Shown: in pieces, positions 29,889-38,566 of the stretch | How the letters are laid out: each line of letters opens with the position of its first letter | Numbering within the stretch: the stretch's first letter is position 1 | Assembly: GCF_904528075.1 (NCBI RefSeq) | Contig: NZ_LR882035.1 | Span: 1 to 64,000, forward strand | Direction: 5' to 3' | Source: Agreia sp. COWG | GTDB taxonomy: Bacteria > Actinomycetota > Actinomycetes > Actinomycetales > Microbacteriaceae | Length of the DNA: 64,000 nucleotides | Notes under the pieces: model-generated | What the model was told of the DNA's origin: nothing | Databases searched by the model: none | Seen by the model: only the letters and a program-made list of their open reading frames with translations | Program-made: the position numbers and the translations under genes

Positions 29889-30362
29889 ATGACGAACACA
29901 TTCGACAAGGGCTACGAGCCCACCTCGGACAACAACAACAACTCGGGCGCCGGTGCTGCCGACTCCGACTTCGGTGCCCCCGACGCGAGTTCCGGCCGCG
30001 AGCCGCGTGCCGGCCGCGACTTCGGCTTCGGTCGCGGACGCGGGGGCTTTCCCTTCGGCGGACCCGGCTTCGGACCTTTCGGTGGACCTTTCGGTGGACC
30101 GGGCTTCGGCGGCCACGGACTCTCCGGTCGTGGCGGGCACTTCGGTCCGCGCGGCTTCCGGGGCGGCAAGGGCTTCGGCGGTCACCTCGGTGGTCACCTC
30201 GGCGAGGTTGTACTCGCGGAGCGCTTCGCCCGCGGCGAGATCGACGCCGCCGAATACCGCGAGCGGATCACCGTGCTGCGCGAGGTTCGCGACGAGGGAC
30301 GAGCTGCCCATGAGGCTGCCTGCGAGGCTCGCGGCGACAATCGCCGGCCCAGCGACGCGTAA
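29889..30362 (+). CDS. glycine/phenylalanine-rich SHOCT-domain protein
   Basis: The 157-residue protein has a polar Asn/Ser/Asp N-terminus. A low-complexity Gly/Phe/Arg/Pro block (about 42-103) made of GFG, FGG and RGG units follows. A C-terminal SHOCT-like helix pair (about 104-131, with LAERFARGEIDAAEYRERI) completes the protein. SHOCT motifs often end secreted or membrane-associated proteins and mediate oligomerisation. There is no signal peptide or membrane segment. AGGACGGA precedes the ATG. The 178 bases before it contain small GC-rich hairpins but no gene. Function is unknown. Confidence 0.75.
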   Translation: MTNTFDKGYEPTSDNNNNSGAGAADSDFGAPDASSGREPRAGRDFGFGRGRGGFPFGGPGFGPFGGPFGGPGFGGHGLSGRGGHFGPRGFRGGKGFGGHLGGHLGEVVLAERFARGEIDAAEYRERITVLREVRDEGRAAHEAACEARGDNRRPSDA

Positions 30363-30441
30363 GCCTGTTCTGGTTGGTCGGCGAGTGAACGTGCTGGCCG
30401 ACTCACCAGGATGAGCTGACGCAACGGTTGCGCCCCTCCAC

Positions 30442-30476
30442 CGGATGCCCGGACCACGCTGTGGTTCGGGCATCCG
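30442..30476. terminator. strong stem-loop between convergent genes
   Basis: CGGATGCCCGGACCAC pairs with GTGGTTCGGGCATCCG (one mismatch) around a three-base loop. It lies 80 bases past the SHOCT gene stop and probably ends transcription from both sides. Confidence 0.7.
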
Positions 30477-30535
30477 TGCGTGCGGGAGGACGGTCGATGG
30501 GTGAGGATGCCAGCGGGCAGGGCGAGAAGCCGAAC

Positions 30536-30616
30536 GGTATTACAGGGGATTCTTCGCTTCGCTCGGCGTTTCTCGCGTGGACACGCGGCTCACCTCGAAA
30601 ACGTCCTGTCGAACGG
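30536..30616 (-). repeat. diverged copy C of the 3'-end repeat family
   Basis: Read on the minus strand this 81-base stretch aligns with the repeats at 46459-46549 and 47659-47749. It shares CCGTTC, CAGGACGTT, GAAACGCCGA and the 18-base GCGAAGAATCCCCTGTAA-like tail, with one single-base gap. It starts 34 bases after the stop of the minus-strand HAD gene, in the same orientation. Confidence 0.7.
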
Positions 30617-30649
30617 GTGGACGGAGCGGACAGGCAGACCCGACGAGGG

Positions 30650-31321
30650 CTACAGCAGCAGAGCGGCCAGTTGCTGCATCGTGCTGACCGAGTCGATGGC
30701 GCCGGCAGCCTCGGCGGGGGAGCCGTAGCCCCACTCGACCATGATCGTGGGGATGCCGTGCACGGCGGCTCCCTCGATGTCGTGGTGGCGGTCACCCACG
30801 AGAACCGTGTTCGAGAGGTCGACGCCGGCAGCGCGCAGGCGAACGAGCGCTTCTTCGACGACGTCGGCCTTGGCGCTGCGGGTCTCGTCTTCGCTGGAGC
30901 CGGTGATCGTCGCGAAGAGCCCGTCGACACCGAGGTGTTGCAGGATGCGCACCGCCTGCACCTCCGACTTCGACGTCGTGATAGCGATCGGCACTCCGGC
31001 GGCGTGCAGGGAGCGCAGCAGATCGAGCGCCCCGTCGTAGACGACGCTGTCGGCCTGCGGGCCATCGGATGCCGCCAGCCCGCGGTACACGACGAGCGCG
31101 TCTTGCGCGCCGGCGGCATCCATGTCGGCGACCGCCCGGAAGCCGTCGAGAATCGGCGGACCCACGAACTTGACCAGCTCGGAGGGCGGAGGAACCGGGT
31201 GGCCGAGGATCTCGAGGGTGCGCGCCAGCCTGTGCAGGATTCCGGGGGCCGAGTCGGTGATCGTTCCGTCGAGATCGAAGAGGATCGTGGACCAGGGCTT
31301 GGAGGCAGCGTGGCTAGTCAT
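30650..31321 (-). CDS. HAD-family hydrolase, phosphoglycolate-phosphatase-like
   Basis: The 223-residue protein belongs to HAD subfamily IA. Motif I is LFDLDGT with Asp16 and Asp18, motif II is ITTSKS, motif III centres on the Lys in RSAKADVV, and motif IV is VLVGDRHHDIEGA. A helical cap lies between motifs I and II. It resembles Gph or PpaX phosphatases. The exact substrate cannot be read from sequence. The ATG at 31321 with AGGA upstream is preferred to a 10-residue longer form. It is divergent from the transporter gene. Confidence 0.88.
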   Translation of the reverse strand: MTSHAASKPWSTILFDLDGTITDSAPGILHRLARTLEILGHPVPPPSELVKFVGPPILDGFRAVADMDAAGAQDALVVYRGLAASDGPQADSVVYDGALDLLRSLHAAGVPIAITTSKSEVQAVRILQHLGVDGLFATITGSSEDETRSAKADVVEEALVRLRAAGVDLSNTVLVGDRHHDIEGAAVHGIPTIMVEWGYGSPAEAAGAIDSVSTMQQLAALLL

Positions 31322-32603
31322 CGCACACATCCTAGGGGCGGCACGTGTCACGGCGATTTCGGCGGCGGAGGGTCTTAGAATTCCTCACATCGAACCACGC
31401 ACCCCTTCCGCGGCGGACTCCGCCCCCGACCGCCGGCCCAGCCGCCGCGGTCTCTACTTCCTGTTCGCCCTGCTGGCCCTGGCCGCGGTCGTGGTGGCCG
31501 CGGGCATCCTGCCGTGGGGCGACACGCTCGTGCTCGCCGACCGAGTGGTGCCGGTGCTCGGCTTCGTCGCGGCCATCACGATCGTGACCGAGCTCGCGGC
31601 CGAGGCGGGGGTCTTCAGTGCGCTCGCGGGCATGCTGGCGCGCTGGGGTCGCGGGCGCCGCACTCTGCTGTGGATCTTCGTGCTCGCGCTCGCGGTGCTC
31701 TCCACCGTCTTTCTCTCGCTCGACACCACGGCCGTGCTCGTCACCCCCGTGGTGGTGCTGCTCGCGCTGCACGCGGGGCTCCCGCCGCTGCCGTTCGCGC
31801 TCGCCACGGTCTGGCTGGCGAACACGGCGTCGCTGCTGCTTCCGGTGTCGAACCTCACGAACCTGCTCGCCGAGGGGCGAATGGATGCCGGTGGCCCGGT
31901 CGGATTCGCGACGCTCGTCGCGGCCCCTGCCGCGGTCGGCATCCTGGTGCCCGTGGTCGTGCTGAGCCTGATGTTCCGCAAGGATCTGCGCGGACGGTAC
32001 TCAGCGCCTTCGGTGGAGAGGGCCTCCGACCGCACGCTGCTGATCGTGAGCGCGATCGTGGTGGCCGCACTCCTTCCCCTGCTGGTCTCCGGGCTCGAGG
32101 TGTGGATCCCGGCAACCGCGGCGGCGGTCGCCCTGATCGTGCTGTTCGGCATCCGGCGCCCGGGAGCTCTGTCGATCGGGCTCGTGCCGTGGCGGCCGAT
32201 CGGTATCGCGGCTGGGCTGTTCGTGCTGGTCGAAGCGGCTCACGCCCGTGGGCTGACCGCGTTCATCACCGGGCTCGGCGGCTCGGGCACAGATCTGCTG
32301 AGCCTCTTGCAGCTGTCGGCGCTCGGAACCGTGTCGGCGAACGCGATCAACAACCTTCCCGCCTACCTGGTGCTCGAGCCGATCGGGCACTCGCCCGTGC
32401 GGCTCGCGGCCCTTCTGATCGGCGTGAACCTCGGACCGCTCGTGACCCCGTGGGCATCGCTCGCGACCCTGCTCTGGCACCAGAAGGTCACCTCTCTCGG
32501 CGTCACGGTCTCGTGGCCGAAGTTCATGCTGGCCGGGCTCGGCGTCGTGCTGCTCACCGTTCCGCTCGCGACGCTCGCTCTGTGGCTGGCCGCCGGGCGT
32601 TAG
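31287..32603 (+). CDS. SLC13/ArsB-type anion or arsenite transporter-like permease
   Basis: This polytopic membrane protein has about ten hydrophobic segments. It contains the twin LDTTAVLVTPVVVLLA and later TVSANAINNLPAYLV motifs characteristic of the ArsB/NhaD/SLC13 ion-transporter superfamily. The substrate is uncertain. No arsenic genes lie nearby, so arsenite export is only one option. The start is unresolved. GTG at 31287 and TTG at 31299 are in frame but overlap the divergent HAD gene, and no ATG occurs before the first membrane segment. Family similarity begins around the RRGLYFLFALLAL segment at about 31440. Confidence 0.75.
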   Translation: MDQGLEAAWLVIAHILGAARVTAISAAEGLRIPHIEPRTPSAADSAPDRRPSRRGLYFLFALLALAAVVVAAGILPWGDTLVLADRVVPVLGFVAAITIVTELAAEAGVFSALAGMLARWGRGRRTLLWIFVLALAVLSTVFLSLDTTAVLVTPVVVLLALHAGLPPLPFALATVWLANTASLLLPVSNLTNLLAEGRMDAGGPVGFATLVAAPAAVGILVPVVVLSLMFRKDLRGRYSAPSVERASDRTLLIVSAIVVAALLPLLVSGLEVWIPATAAAVALIVLFGIRRPGALSIGLVPWRPIGIAAGLFVLVEAAHARGLTAFITGLGGSGTDLLSLLQLSALGTVSANAINNLPAYLVLEPIGHSPVRLAALLIGVNLGPLVTPWASLATLLWHQKVTSLGVTVSWPKFMLAGLGVVLLTVPLATLALWLAAGR

Positions 32604-32676
32604 TAAGTCGTTAGGACTCAGTCGGCGTTAGCTTTCTGATAGCGCCGCGCGGGCTCCGGCAGTGCAAGCTGATCCC

Positions 32677-34665
32677 ATGACGAATGCCACCGGCCGCTCG
32701 GCCGCTGCGGACTCAGGCCTCGAGCGCACCCCGAAGACCCGCCGCGGAGGCTTCGGGGCGTGGCTTCTCGACGGGTTGACCAACGATTCCGGGGCGCACC
32801 AGGGGCCGCACGCGGTCAAGGTCGAGAAGACCAACTCGTGGTGGCGGGTGATGTGCCTCACCGGTGTGGACTACTTCTCGACGCTCGGCTACCAACCCGC
32901 GATCGCCGCCGTCGCTGCCGGGCTGCTGTCGCCGTTCGCCACGATCGTGCTCGTGTTGCTGACCCTCTTCGGGGCGCTGCCGGTCTATCGCCGAGTGGCC
33001 CGAGAGAGCTTTCGCGGCGAGGGTTCGATCGCCATGCTCGAGCGTCTGCTGCCGTGGTGGGGCGGCAAGCTGTTCGTGCTCGTGCTGCTGGGCTTCGCGG
33101 TGACGGACTTCATGATCACGATCACGCTGTCGGCGGCGGATGCCACCGCGCACGCCGTCGAGAATCCGTTCGCCCCGAGCTGGTTCCACGGCAACGAGGT
33201 GCTGATCACCCTCGTGCTCGTCACGCTGCTCGCCGCCGTCTTTCTCCGCGGATTCAAAGAGGCCATCAACATCGCCGTAGTGCTCGTGGCGATCTTCCTC
33301 GTATTGAATGCCGTCGTGATCGCCGTCTCGATCGGGCACGTGGCGCAGAACGCCGTGGTCATCACCGACTGGTGGTCGGCCCTCACCGCCCAGCACGGCA
33401 ACCCGCTCGTGATGGTCGGTATCGCGTTGATCGTCTTTCCGAAGCTGGCACTCGGGCTCAGCGGCTTCGAGACCGGCGTGGCCGTGATGCCGCAGATCAC
33501 CGGAAAGCCGGGCGATACGGCCGATAAGCCGACCGGTCGCATCCGGGGTGCCCAGCGGCTTCTCACGACGGCGGCGATCATCATGTCGACGTTCTTGATC
33601 ACGTCGAGCATCGTGACGACGTTCCTGATTCCCCAGGAGAAGTTCAAGAATGGCGGCGAGGCCAACGGGCGGGCGCTGGCGTACCTCGCGCACGAATACC
33701 TGGGGCCTGCGTTCGGCACCGTGTACGACATCAGCACCATCTGCATCCTGTGGTTCGCAGGGGCATCGGCCATGGCCGGGCTGCTGAACCTGGTGCCGCG
33801 CTACCTGCCCCGTTACGGCATGGCCCCGCAGTGGGCGCGCGCTGTGCGGCCGCTGGTGATCGTGTTCACGCTGATCGCCTTCGTGATCACGATCGTCTTC
33901 CAGGCCGACGTGGATGCCCAGGGCGGCGCCTATGCCACGGGCGTGCTGGTGCTGATCACCTCGGCGTCGGTGGCTGTGACTCTCTCCGCCCTCACCAAGA
34001 AGCAGCGAAAGCGCACCGTCGGCTTCGCGGTGATAGCGCTGGTATTCATCTACACGACGATCGCGAACGTGATCGAGCGACCGGATGGCGTGCGCATCGC
34101 GGCCCTGTTCATCCTCGGCATCATGGTGATCTCGATCGTGTCGAGGGTGCAGCGTTCGTTCCAGCTGCGCGCGACATCGGTGACCCTGGATGCGGTCGCG
34201 CAGGACTTCGTGCTTGCCGACGCCGATCAGTACGACTCGGTGCTGATCGTGGCGAACGAGCCCGACGACGGCAGCGCCGAGGAGTACCGGCAGAAGATCT
34301 CAGACGAGCGGCGCGACAGCGGCATCCCATCTCGCCGGCCCGTGATCTTTCTCGAGATCTACCCGACCGACTCGTCGAATTTCGAGGAGGATCTCGAGGT
34401 GCGAGGGGTCGTGCGGCACGGGCATCGGGTGCTTCAGGTGTCGAGCGGCAATATTCCGAACACGATCGCCACGGTGCTGCTCACGATTCGAGACCTCACG
34501 GGAACGGTTCCCGACATCTATTTCGAGTGGACAGAGGGAAACCCCATCTCGAACATGTTCAAGTACCTGGTGACCGGAGGCGGCGAGGTGGCGCCGGTGA
34601 CGCGCGAGGTGCTGCGCCGGGCGGAACCGAACCGCAAACGCCGCCCCGACGTGCACGTGAGCTGA
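32677..34665 (+). CDS. APC-superfamily permease with C-terminal cytoplasmic domain
   Basis: The 662-residue membrane protein has about 12 membrane segments (about 60-480) of the amino acid-polyamine-cation superfamily, and a soluble C-terminal domain of roughly 150 residues. This layout is found in KimA-like potassium transporters as well as in amino-acid transporters, so the substrate is open. The start ATG at 32677 is preferred to a GTG 15 bases upstream. The 73-base leader is too short for a full c-di-AMP riboswitch. It stands alone between convergent and codirectional neighbours. Confidence 0.75.
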   Translation: MTNATGRSAAADSGLERTPKTRRGGFGAWLLDGLTNDSGAHQGPHAVKVEKTNSWWRVMCLTGVDYFSTLGYQPAIAAVAAGLLSPFATIVLVLLTLFGALPVYRRVARESFRGEGSIAMLERLLPWWGGKLFVLVLLGFAVTDFMITITLSAADATAHAVENPFAPSWFHGNEVLITLVLVTLLAAVFLRGFKEAINIAVVLVAIFLVLNAVVIAVSIGHVAQNAVVITDWWSALTAQHGNPLVMVGIALIVFPKLALGLSGFETGVAVMPQITGKPGDTADKPTGRIRGAQRLLTTAAIIMSTFLITSSIVTTFLIPQEKFKNGGEANGRALAYLAHEYLGPAFGTVYDISTICILWFAGASAMAGLLNLVPRYLPRYGMAPQWARAVRPLVIVFTLIAFVITIVFQADVDAQGGAYATGVLVLITSASVAVTLSALTKKQRKRTVGFAVIALVFIYTTIANVIERPDGVRIAALFILGIMVISIVSRVQRSFQLRATSVTLDAVAQDFVLADADQYDSVLIVANEPDDGSAEEYRQKISDERRDSGIPSRRPVIFLEIYPTDSSNFEEDLEVRGVVRHGHRVLQVSSGNIPNTIATVLLTIRDLTGTVPDIYFEWTEGNPISNMFKYLVTGGGEVAPVTREVLRRAEPNRKRRPDVHVS

Positions 34666-34707
34666 GGCTGCTCGCCCACTGCGCGGCGCGGTGCTGCGGA
34701 ACCCGCG

Positions 34708-35121
34708 TCAGCCGGCGGTGAGCAACTGCAGCGGCAGGCCGCCGAACAGGAACACCGGCAGGGGGAGGGCGAGGGCGGCGATGCCGACCACGATGCTGCG
34801 GGTGCTGGCGCGGTGGCCCAGCCCCGTGGCATCCGGCTGGGCTAGCACTGCGGGACCGGACGCCGAGGCCCAGCGCCGGCCGCGCCTGCCGAAGATGATC
34901 GCTCGCACGGCGAAGATCCAGATGACGGGGATGCACAGCAGCACGAACGGGTACAGCACGAGCTGCGTGTCGGTGCGCAGCAGGTAATACGGTGCCCACA
35001 GCACGAGGAAACCGACGACGGTGAGTACTGCGGCGACGGCGGCGTTCACGCTCGCAGCGCGGGCGGCCGTGTTGACGACCGGTTTGGGGAGCAGCTTGAG
35101 GTTGCTCTTGTCCGGTTCCAT
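34708..35121 (-). CDS. four-helix membrane protein of unknown function
   Basis: I do not recognise the family. The 137-residue product has four hydrophobic segments (about 27-47, 54-76, 108-125 and a shorter one at the end) and a basic loop, FGRRGRRW, near 78-85. It starts at ATG 35121, 37 bases downstream of the GntR gene stop, and could be transcribed with it. Confidence 0.65.
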   Translation of the reverse strand: MEPDKSNLKLLPKPVVNTAARAASVNAAVAAVLTVVGFLVLWAPYYLLRTDTQLVLYPFVLLCIPVIWIFAVRAIIFGRRGRRWASASGPAVLAQPDATGLGHRASTRSIVVGIAALALPLPVFLFGGLPLQLLTAG

Positions 35122-35158
35122 GGATGGGAGCCTACTGCGGCCGCGCCGGGGGTTCTGC

Positions 35159-35812
35159 TCAGCTCTGGGCGAGGATGGCGAGCGACGGCGCGCGGCCCTG
35201 CTCGATGTGGGCGAAGGCGATCGATTCGGCTAGCCGGGCGTTGCCGGTTCGGATCGCGTCGAGCAGCCCGTGGTGTCCTGCCCATTGCACGTGCTGGTCT
35301 CGGCTCGATGTGAGATACGAGAGCCAGGTCGTGCGACCGGAGATACCGCGCATCAGGGAGCTGAGCAGCGAGCTCGCGCCGATCTCGACGATGGCCTCGT
35401 GCACAACGGTCGACGCCTCGGCCGCTTCGAGCCAATCCTGGCTGTCGAGAGCTCGGTGCTCGGCCTCGATGGCCGCCTCGAGGGGTTCGAGTGACGCACC
35501 GGATGCCACCGCCTGCGCGGCGAGGCGAGCCGCGAGGGTCTCCAGGCTGATCCGGGCGTCGTACAGCTCGGTGACGTCGGCAACCGTCCACAACATGACG
35601 CGCGAGCTGCGACGGGGCAGTGAACGCACAAAGCCCTCGTTCTCGAGCTGCGGCAACGCCTCTCGGATCGGGAGGCGGGACACCTCTAGCTCGGTGGCGA
35701 GCGTCGACTCGACGAGCCTCGAGCCCTGCGGATAGTGACCCAGGATGACCTTTCGGCGCAGCGTGCGGTAGGTCTGCCCCGCGAGGGACTCTTCTGGAGC
35801 CAGAACGGTCAT
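35159..35812 (-). CDS. GntR-family transcriptional regulator (FadR/VanR, FCD type)
   Basis: The 217-residue protein has an N-terminal winged helix (about 10-75) with LVESTLATELEVSRLPIREAL as the recognition region and a C-terminal all-helical FCD ligand domain (about 85-210). FCD regulators bind small organic acids and often control the catabolic genes next to them. I use the ATG at 35812, six bases after GGAAGGGAG. A GTG at 35851 is less likely. It lies 41 bases after the racemase-like gene and is probably the last gene of that operon. Confidence 0.88.
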   Translation of the reverse strand: MTVLAPEESLAGQTYRTLRRKVILGHYPQGSRLVESTLATELEVSRLPIREALPQLENEGFVRSLPRRSSRVMLWTVADVTELYDARISLETLAARLAAQAVASGASLEPLEAAIEAEHRALDSQDWLEAAEASTVVHEAIVEIGASSLLSSLMRGISGRTTWLSYLTSSRDQHVQWAGHHGLLDAIRTGNARLAESIAFAHIEQGRAPSLAILAQS

Positions 35813-35853
35813 GCGGAGCTCCCTTCCCAAGGCGACGCTCCTATCTAACACGC

Positions 35854-36573
35854 TCAGCCTTCGGCACCCGGCCAGCGCCGTGATTTTGTTAGAGGTCGGG
35901 CGTAGCTGTCGAGCTTGCTGGTCGTCAGGCGCTGCCGGATGAGGGTCTCGACCAGGGCAGCCGCGGCGACGACCCCGTCGATCACGGGAACCGCGAGCCG
36001 CTCACGCACGTGCTCCTCGAGGCCGGCCATGCCAGCGCAACCGAGACAGATGACCTCTGCTCCGCGCGCGATGGCGCGTTCACCGGCAGCGACGAACGCG
36101 TCGGCCGTCGCGACCGGGTCGGCATCGATCTCGAGCACGCCGAGGCCGGTGTCCTCGATCGCGACGCAGTGGCCGAGTAATCCGGCCGTCATGAGGCTGT
36201 CCTCGATCTGGCCGACGGCCCGGCGAACGGTGGTCACGACGCCGTAGCGACGGCCGAGCAGCATCGCCAGGTGAGCGGATGCCTCGGTGATGTCGACCAC
36301 CGGGATCTCGAGCAGCTCGCGGGCGCCCTCGCGGCCGTGCTCGCCGAAGCCGGCCATGACGACCCCGTCGATGTCGGCGGGGAGGCGCTCGAGGGTGTGC
36401 AGAACCGCGGCCGCGCTGATGAAGCTGTCGTACCAGCCTTCGGCGGATTCGACTCCCCACGACGGGGTGATGGCCACCACGGTGGTGTCGGGCCCCACGG
36501 CGAGACGAGCGCGGGCAGCGGCCGTCTCGGTCATCGACTCGGTCGTGTTGCAGTTGACGACGGCGATGCGCAT
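35854..36573 (-). CDS. Asp/Glu racemase-fold enzyme with Gly at the first catalytic Cys
   Basis: The 239-residue protein belongs to the Asp/Glu/hydantoin racemase superfamily. NCNTTESM near 7-14 replaces the usual NPNTS, and LGCAGMAG at 177-184 carries the second catalytic cysteine, Cys179. At the first catalytic position the family has a cysteine (ACFGDPG), but this protein has Gly75 in MAGFGEHG. One-cysteine members of the fold include arylmalonate decarboxylase, which also pairs Gly and Cys at these sites. So racemisation by a two-base mechanism is unlikely. Start ATG touches the stop of the cyclodeaminase gene. Confidence 0.85.
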   Translation of the reverse strand: MRIAVVNCNTTESMTETAAARARLAVGPDTTVVAITPSWGVESAEGWYDSFISAAAVLHTLERLPADIDGVVMAGFGEHGREGARELLEIPVVDITEASAHLAMLLGRRYGVVTTVRRAVGQIEDSLMTAGLLGHCVAIEDTGLGVLEIDADPVATADAFVAAGERAIARGAEVICLGCAGMAGLEEHVRERLAVPVIDGVVAAAALVETLIRQRLTTSKLDSYARPLTKSRRWPGAEG

Positions 36574-37616
36574 CAGACGTTCACCGCCGGACGGCTCCAG
36601 CCGAAGGAGGGCGCGGCAGAGATCGCGAGCTCTGTGCCGACACCGCGGAATCGTGCCAGCTCGATCACTTCTGCGGCGACCGCGAGGTCTTGGGCGGCGA
36701 GTCCGACGGAATCGAAGACGGTGATTTCGTCGTCGTTCACTCGTCCCGGGTCGACGCCGGCGACGACGGATCCGAGTTCGCGGAGTGCCACGTCGGCGGG
36801 CAGGGCGCCGTCGACGATCGCCTGCAGCAGGTCACCGGATTTGGCCAGGGCCGTCGCGGCGCTGTCGACGACAAGGATTCCTCGCGCCATGGCGGCCCCG
36901 TCGAGCTCCCGATGGGTCGGTCGCGGACGCGCGCCGACGGCGTTGACATGCTGGCCCGCGCGCAGCCAGGCGCCCTCGACGATCGGATCGACCGATGGCG
37001 TCAGCGTGCACAGCACATCGCAGTTCTCGACCACGGAGCGGGGGTCCGCCGCCACGGTCGTGCTCCGGATTCCCGGGTCGAGTGAGGCCTTGAATCGTTC
37101 GACGGTCGCCGCCGAGCGCGACCAGACCACGACCTCGTCGATGCCCGTGACCGCCCGAATCGCGCGGACGTGCTCGATCGCGAGATTGCCCGCACCGATG
37201 AGGCCGAGCACGCGACCGTCGGAGCGCGCGAGAAACCGCGTGGCGACCGCGGAAGCCGCCGCCGTGCGCATCCGGGTGATCATCGCGCCGTCGAGAATCG
37301 CGACGCACTCGCCCGTCACGACGGAGGTGACCATGATGGTCGAGCGCTGCGTCGGAAGCGTCCTCGACGAGTTGTCGGGGATGTCGGCCATGAATTTCAC
37401 CGCGGCGAGGCCCAGCCTGTCTGACCTGGCGGCCATGGGCAGCAGGATGGCGTCGCCGCCGGGTGCGTCGCCGCCCCGCGCAGCCGCCAGCGTGGTGGGC
37501 GCTGGCTGCTGCATCGAGCCCGTGCCGAGGTCGACGAAGACGGCCTCGACCGCCCCGAGCACGTCGACGGCGCCGACCAGCTCGGTGAGCTGGGCGGCGC
37601 CGAGGACGAGCGTCAC
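36573..37616 (-). CDS. ornithine cyclodeaminase / mu-crystallin family protein
   Basis: This is an NAD(P)-dependent enzyme family that acts on amino or imino acids (ornithine cyclodeaminase, alanine dehydrogenase, ketimine reductase). The 347-residue protein has a Rossmann motif LIGAGNLAIEHVRAI near 139-153 and the substrate region ILDGAMITRMRTAA. VKFMADIPDNSSRTLPT resembles the VK..N..GN segment that binds substrate carboxylate, but is altered. The substrate is probably not ornithine given the context. The GTG start overlaps the binding-protein gene stop (GTGA). Confidence 0.85.
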   Translation of the reverse strand: MTLVLGAAQLTELVGAVDVLGAVEAVFVDLGTGSMQQPAPTTLAAARGGDAPGGDAILLPMAARSDRLGLAAVKFMADIPDNSSRTLPTQRSTIMVTSVVTGECVAILDGAMITRMRTAAASAVATRFLARSDGRVLGLIGAGNLAIEHVRAIRAVTGIDEVVVWSRSAATVERFKASLDPGIRSTTVAADPRSVVENCDVLCTLTPSVDPIVEGAWLRAGQHVNAVGARPRPTHRELDGAAMARGILVVDSAATALAKSGDLLQAIVDGALPADVALRELGSVVAGVDPGRVNDDEITVFDSVGLAAQDLAVAAEVIELARFRGVGTELAISAAPSFGWSRPAVNV

Positions 37617-38512
37617 GAGGAGGCGCCGACGGGTCGGGCTCCCGTGAGCTCGGAGAGGGAGGGCGCCCGCACGATGAGGCCGGCCTCCGCGAGGATGCGC
37701 ATCCAGCGGTCGGACGCCTCGGGGTCGATCACGGTCGTGTCCCAGACGCCCCCGCGCGCCATCTCCGACGCGGCCTCGCGCAGCAGACCACGATCGCGGT
37801 CACCGAAACGCTGCGTCAACACCGTCTCGATGTCGTCGGTCGCCGTTCCCGCGTTGATCTTCTCCATGGCCGTGGCGATCGCATCCATGAATCGTGCGGT
37901 GCGGTCGCTAAGCTCCTCGACGCGCTCGGTGAGGCAGTAGTAGACGCTGTTGGGCATCACACCGGCGTCGAGGTGGCGGAACACGATCGTGCCGTGACCT
38001 GCCGCGACGAGTTCCTTCGCCGACACGAGGTCGAGAATGATCGCGTCGCCGAGGCCGCCCTCGTAGAGCTCGATCAGCATCGCGGTGGAGAGGTCTCGTA
38101 CCCAGCGGGTCGCGCCGACGTCGAGACCAGCCTCACGGATGAGGCCGGCCGTGAATTCGAACGGTGCGCTGCCGCCAGCTCCCGGAGCGAGCACGACACG
38201 GCCCGCGAGCCAGTCGAGCGAGATCGGGTCGGTGGCATCGCGGGCGACGATCGTCATCGGGAACGCGTGGTTGAGCTGGCCCACGACCGTGAGTCGACGA
38301 TCCATCCCGGCGTACATGCCAGGAACCCACAGGCCGCCGAGTGCCAGATCTGCCGCGCCGGACTCGAGGTCGTCGAGCACACCCGTCCACGGGTCGCAGG
38401 CAGTGGCCGTGACCGCGAGATCGTTCGCGGCGAACAGTCCGCTCACATCGGCGACGTACTCGGGCAGGTAGTTGAGACCGTTGGCGGTGGCGGAGACGTT
38501 CAGCTTGTCCAT
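37613..38512 (-). CDS. THI5/NMT1-like substrate-binding protein without signal peptide
   Basis: The 299-residue protein has the type 2 periplasmic-binding fold of the SsuA/THI5 group: GLNYLPEYVADVSGLFAANDL near the start and LESGAADLALGG near 60-70. Such proteins normally feed ABC importers and carry a lipobox or signal peptide, but this one begins directly with the mature fold. No ABC genes are near. The partner upstream is an MFS transporter. It may therefore be an intracellular binding protein or enzyme. ATG 38512 has GGAGG five bases upstream. Confidence 0.8.
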   Translation of the reverse strand: MDKLNVSATANGLNYLPEYVADVSGLFAANDLAVTATACDPWTGVLDDLESGAADLALGGLWVPGMYAGMDRRLTVVGQLNHAFPMTIVARDATDPISLDWLAGRVVLAPGAGGSAPFEFTAGLIREAGLDVGATRWVRDLSTAMLIELYEGGLGDAIILDLVSAKELVAAGHGTIVFRHLDAGVMPNSVYYCLTERVEELSDRTARFMDAIATAMEKINAGTATDDIETVLTQRFGDRDRGLLREAASEMARGGVWDTTVIDPEASDRWMRILAEAGLIVRAPSLSELTGARPVGASS

Positions 38513-38566
38513 GGGTTCCTCCAGGAGGGGTTGGTGGTTCATTTGGGGGTGGTTCGGTCGCTTCGG

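Noticed and set aside
32604..32676. Riboswitch (c-di-AMP ydaO type) before the APC permease
   Set aside because: The leader is only about 73 bases and lacks the conserved ydaO core. KimA-like genes sometimes have one, but it is not visible here.
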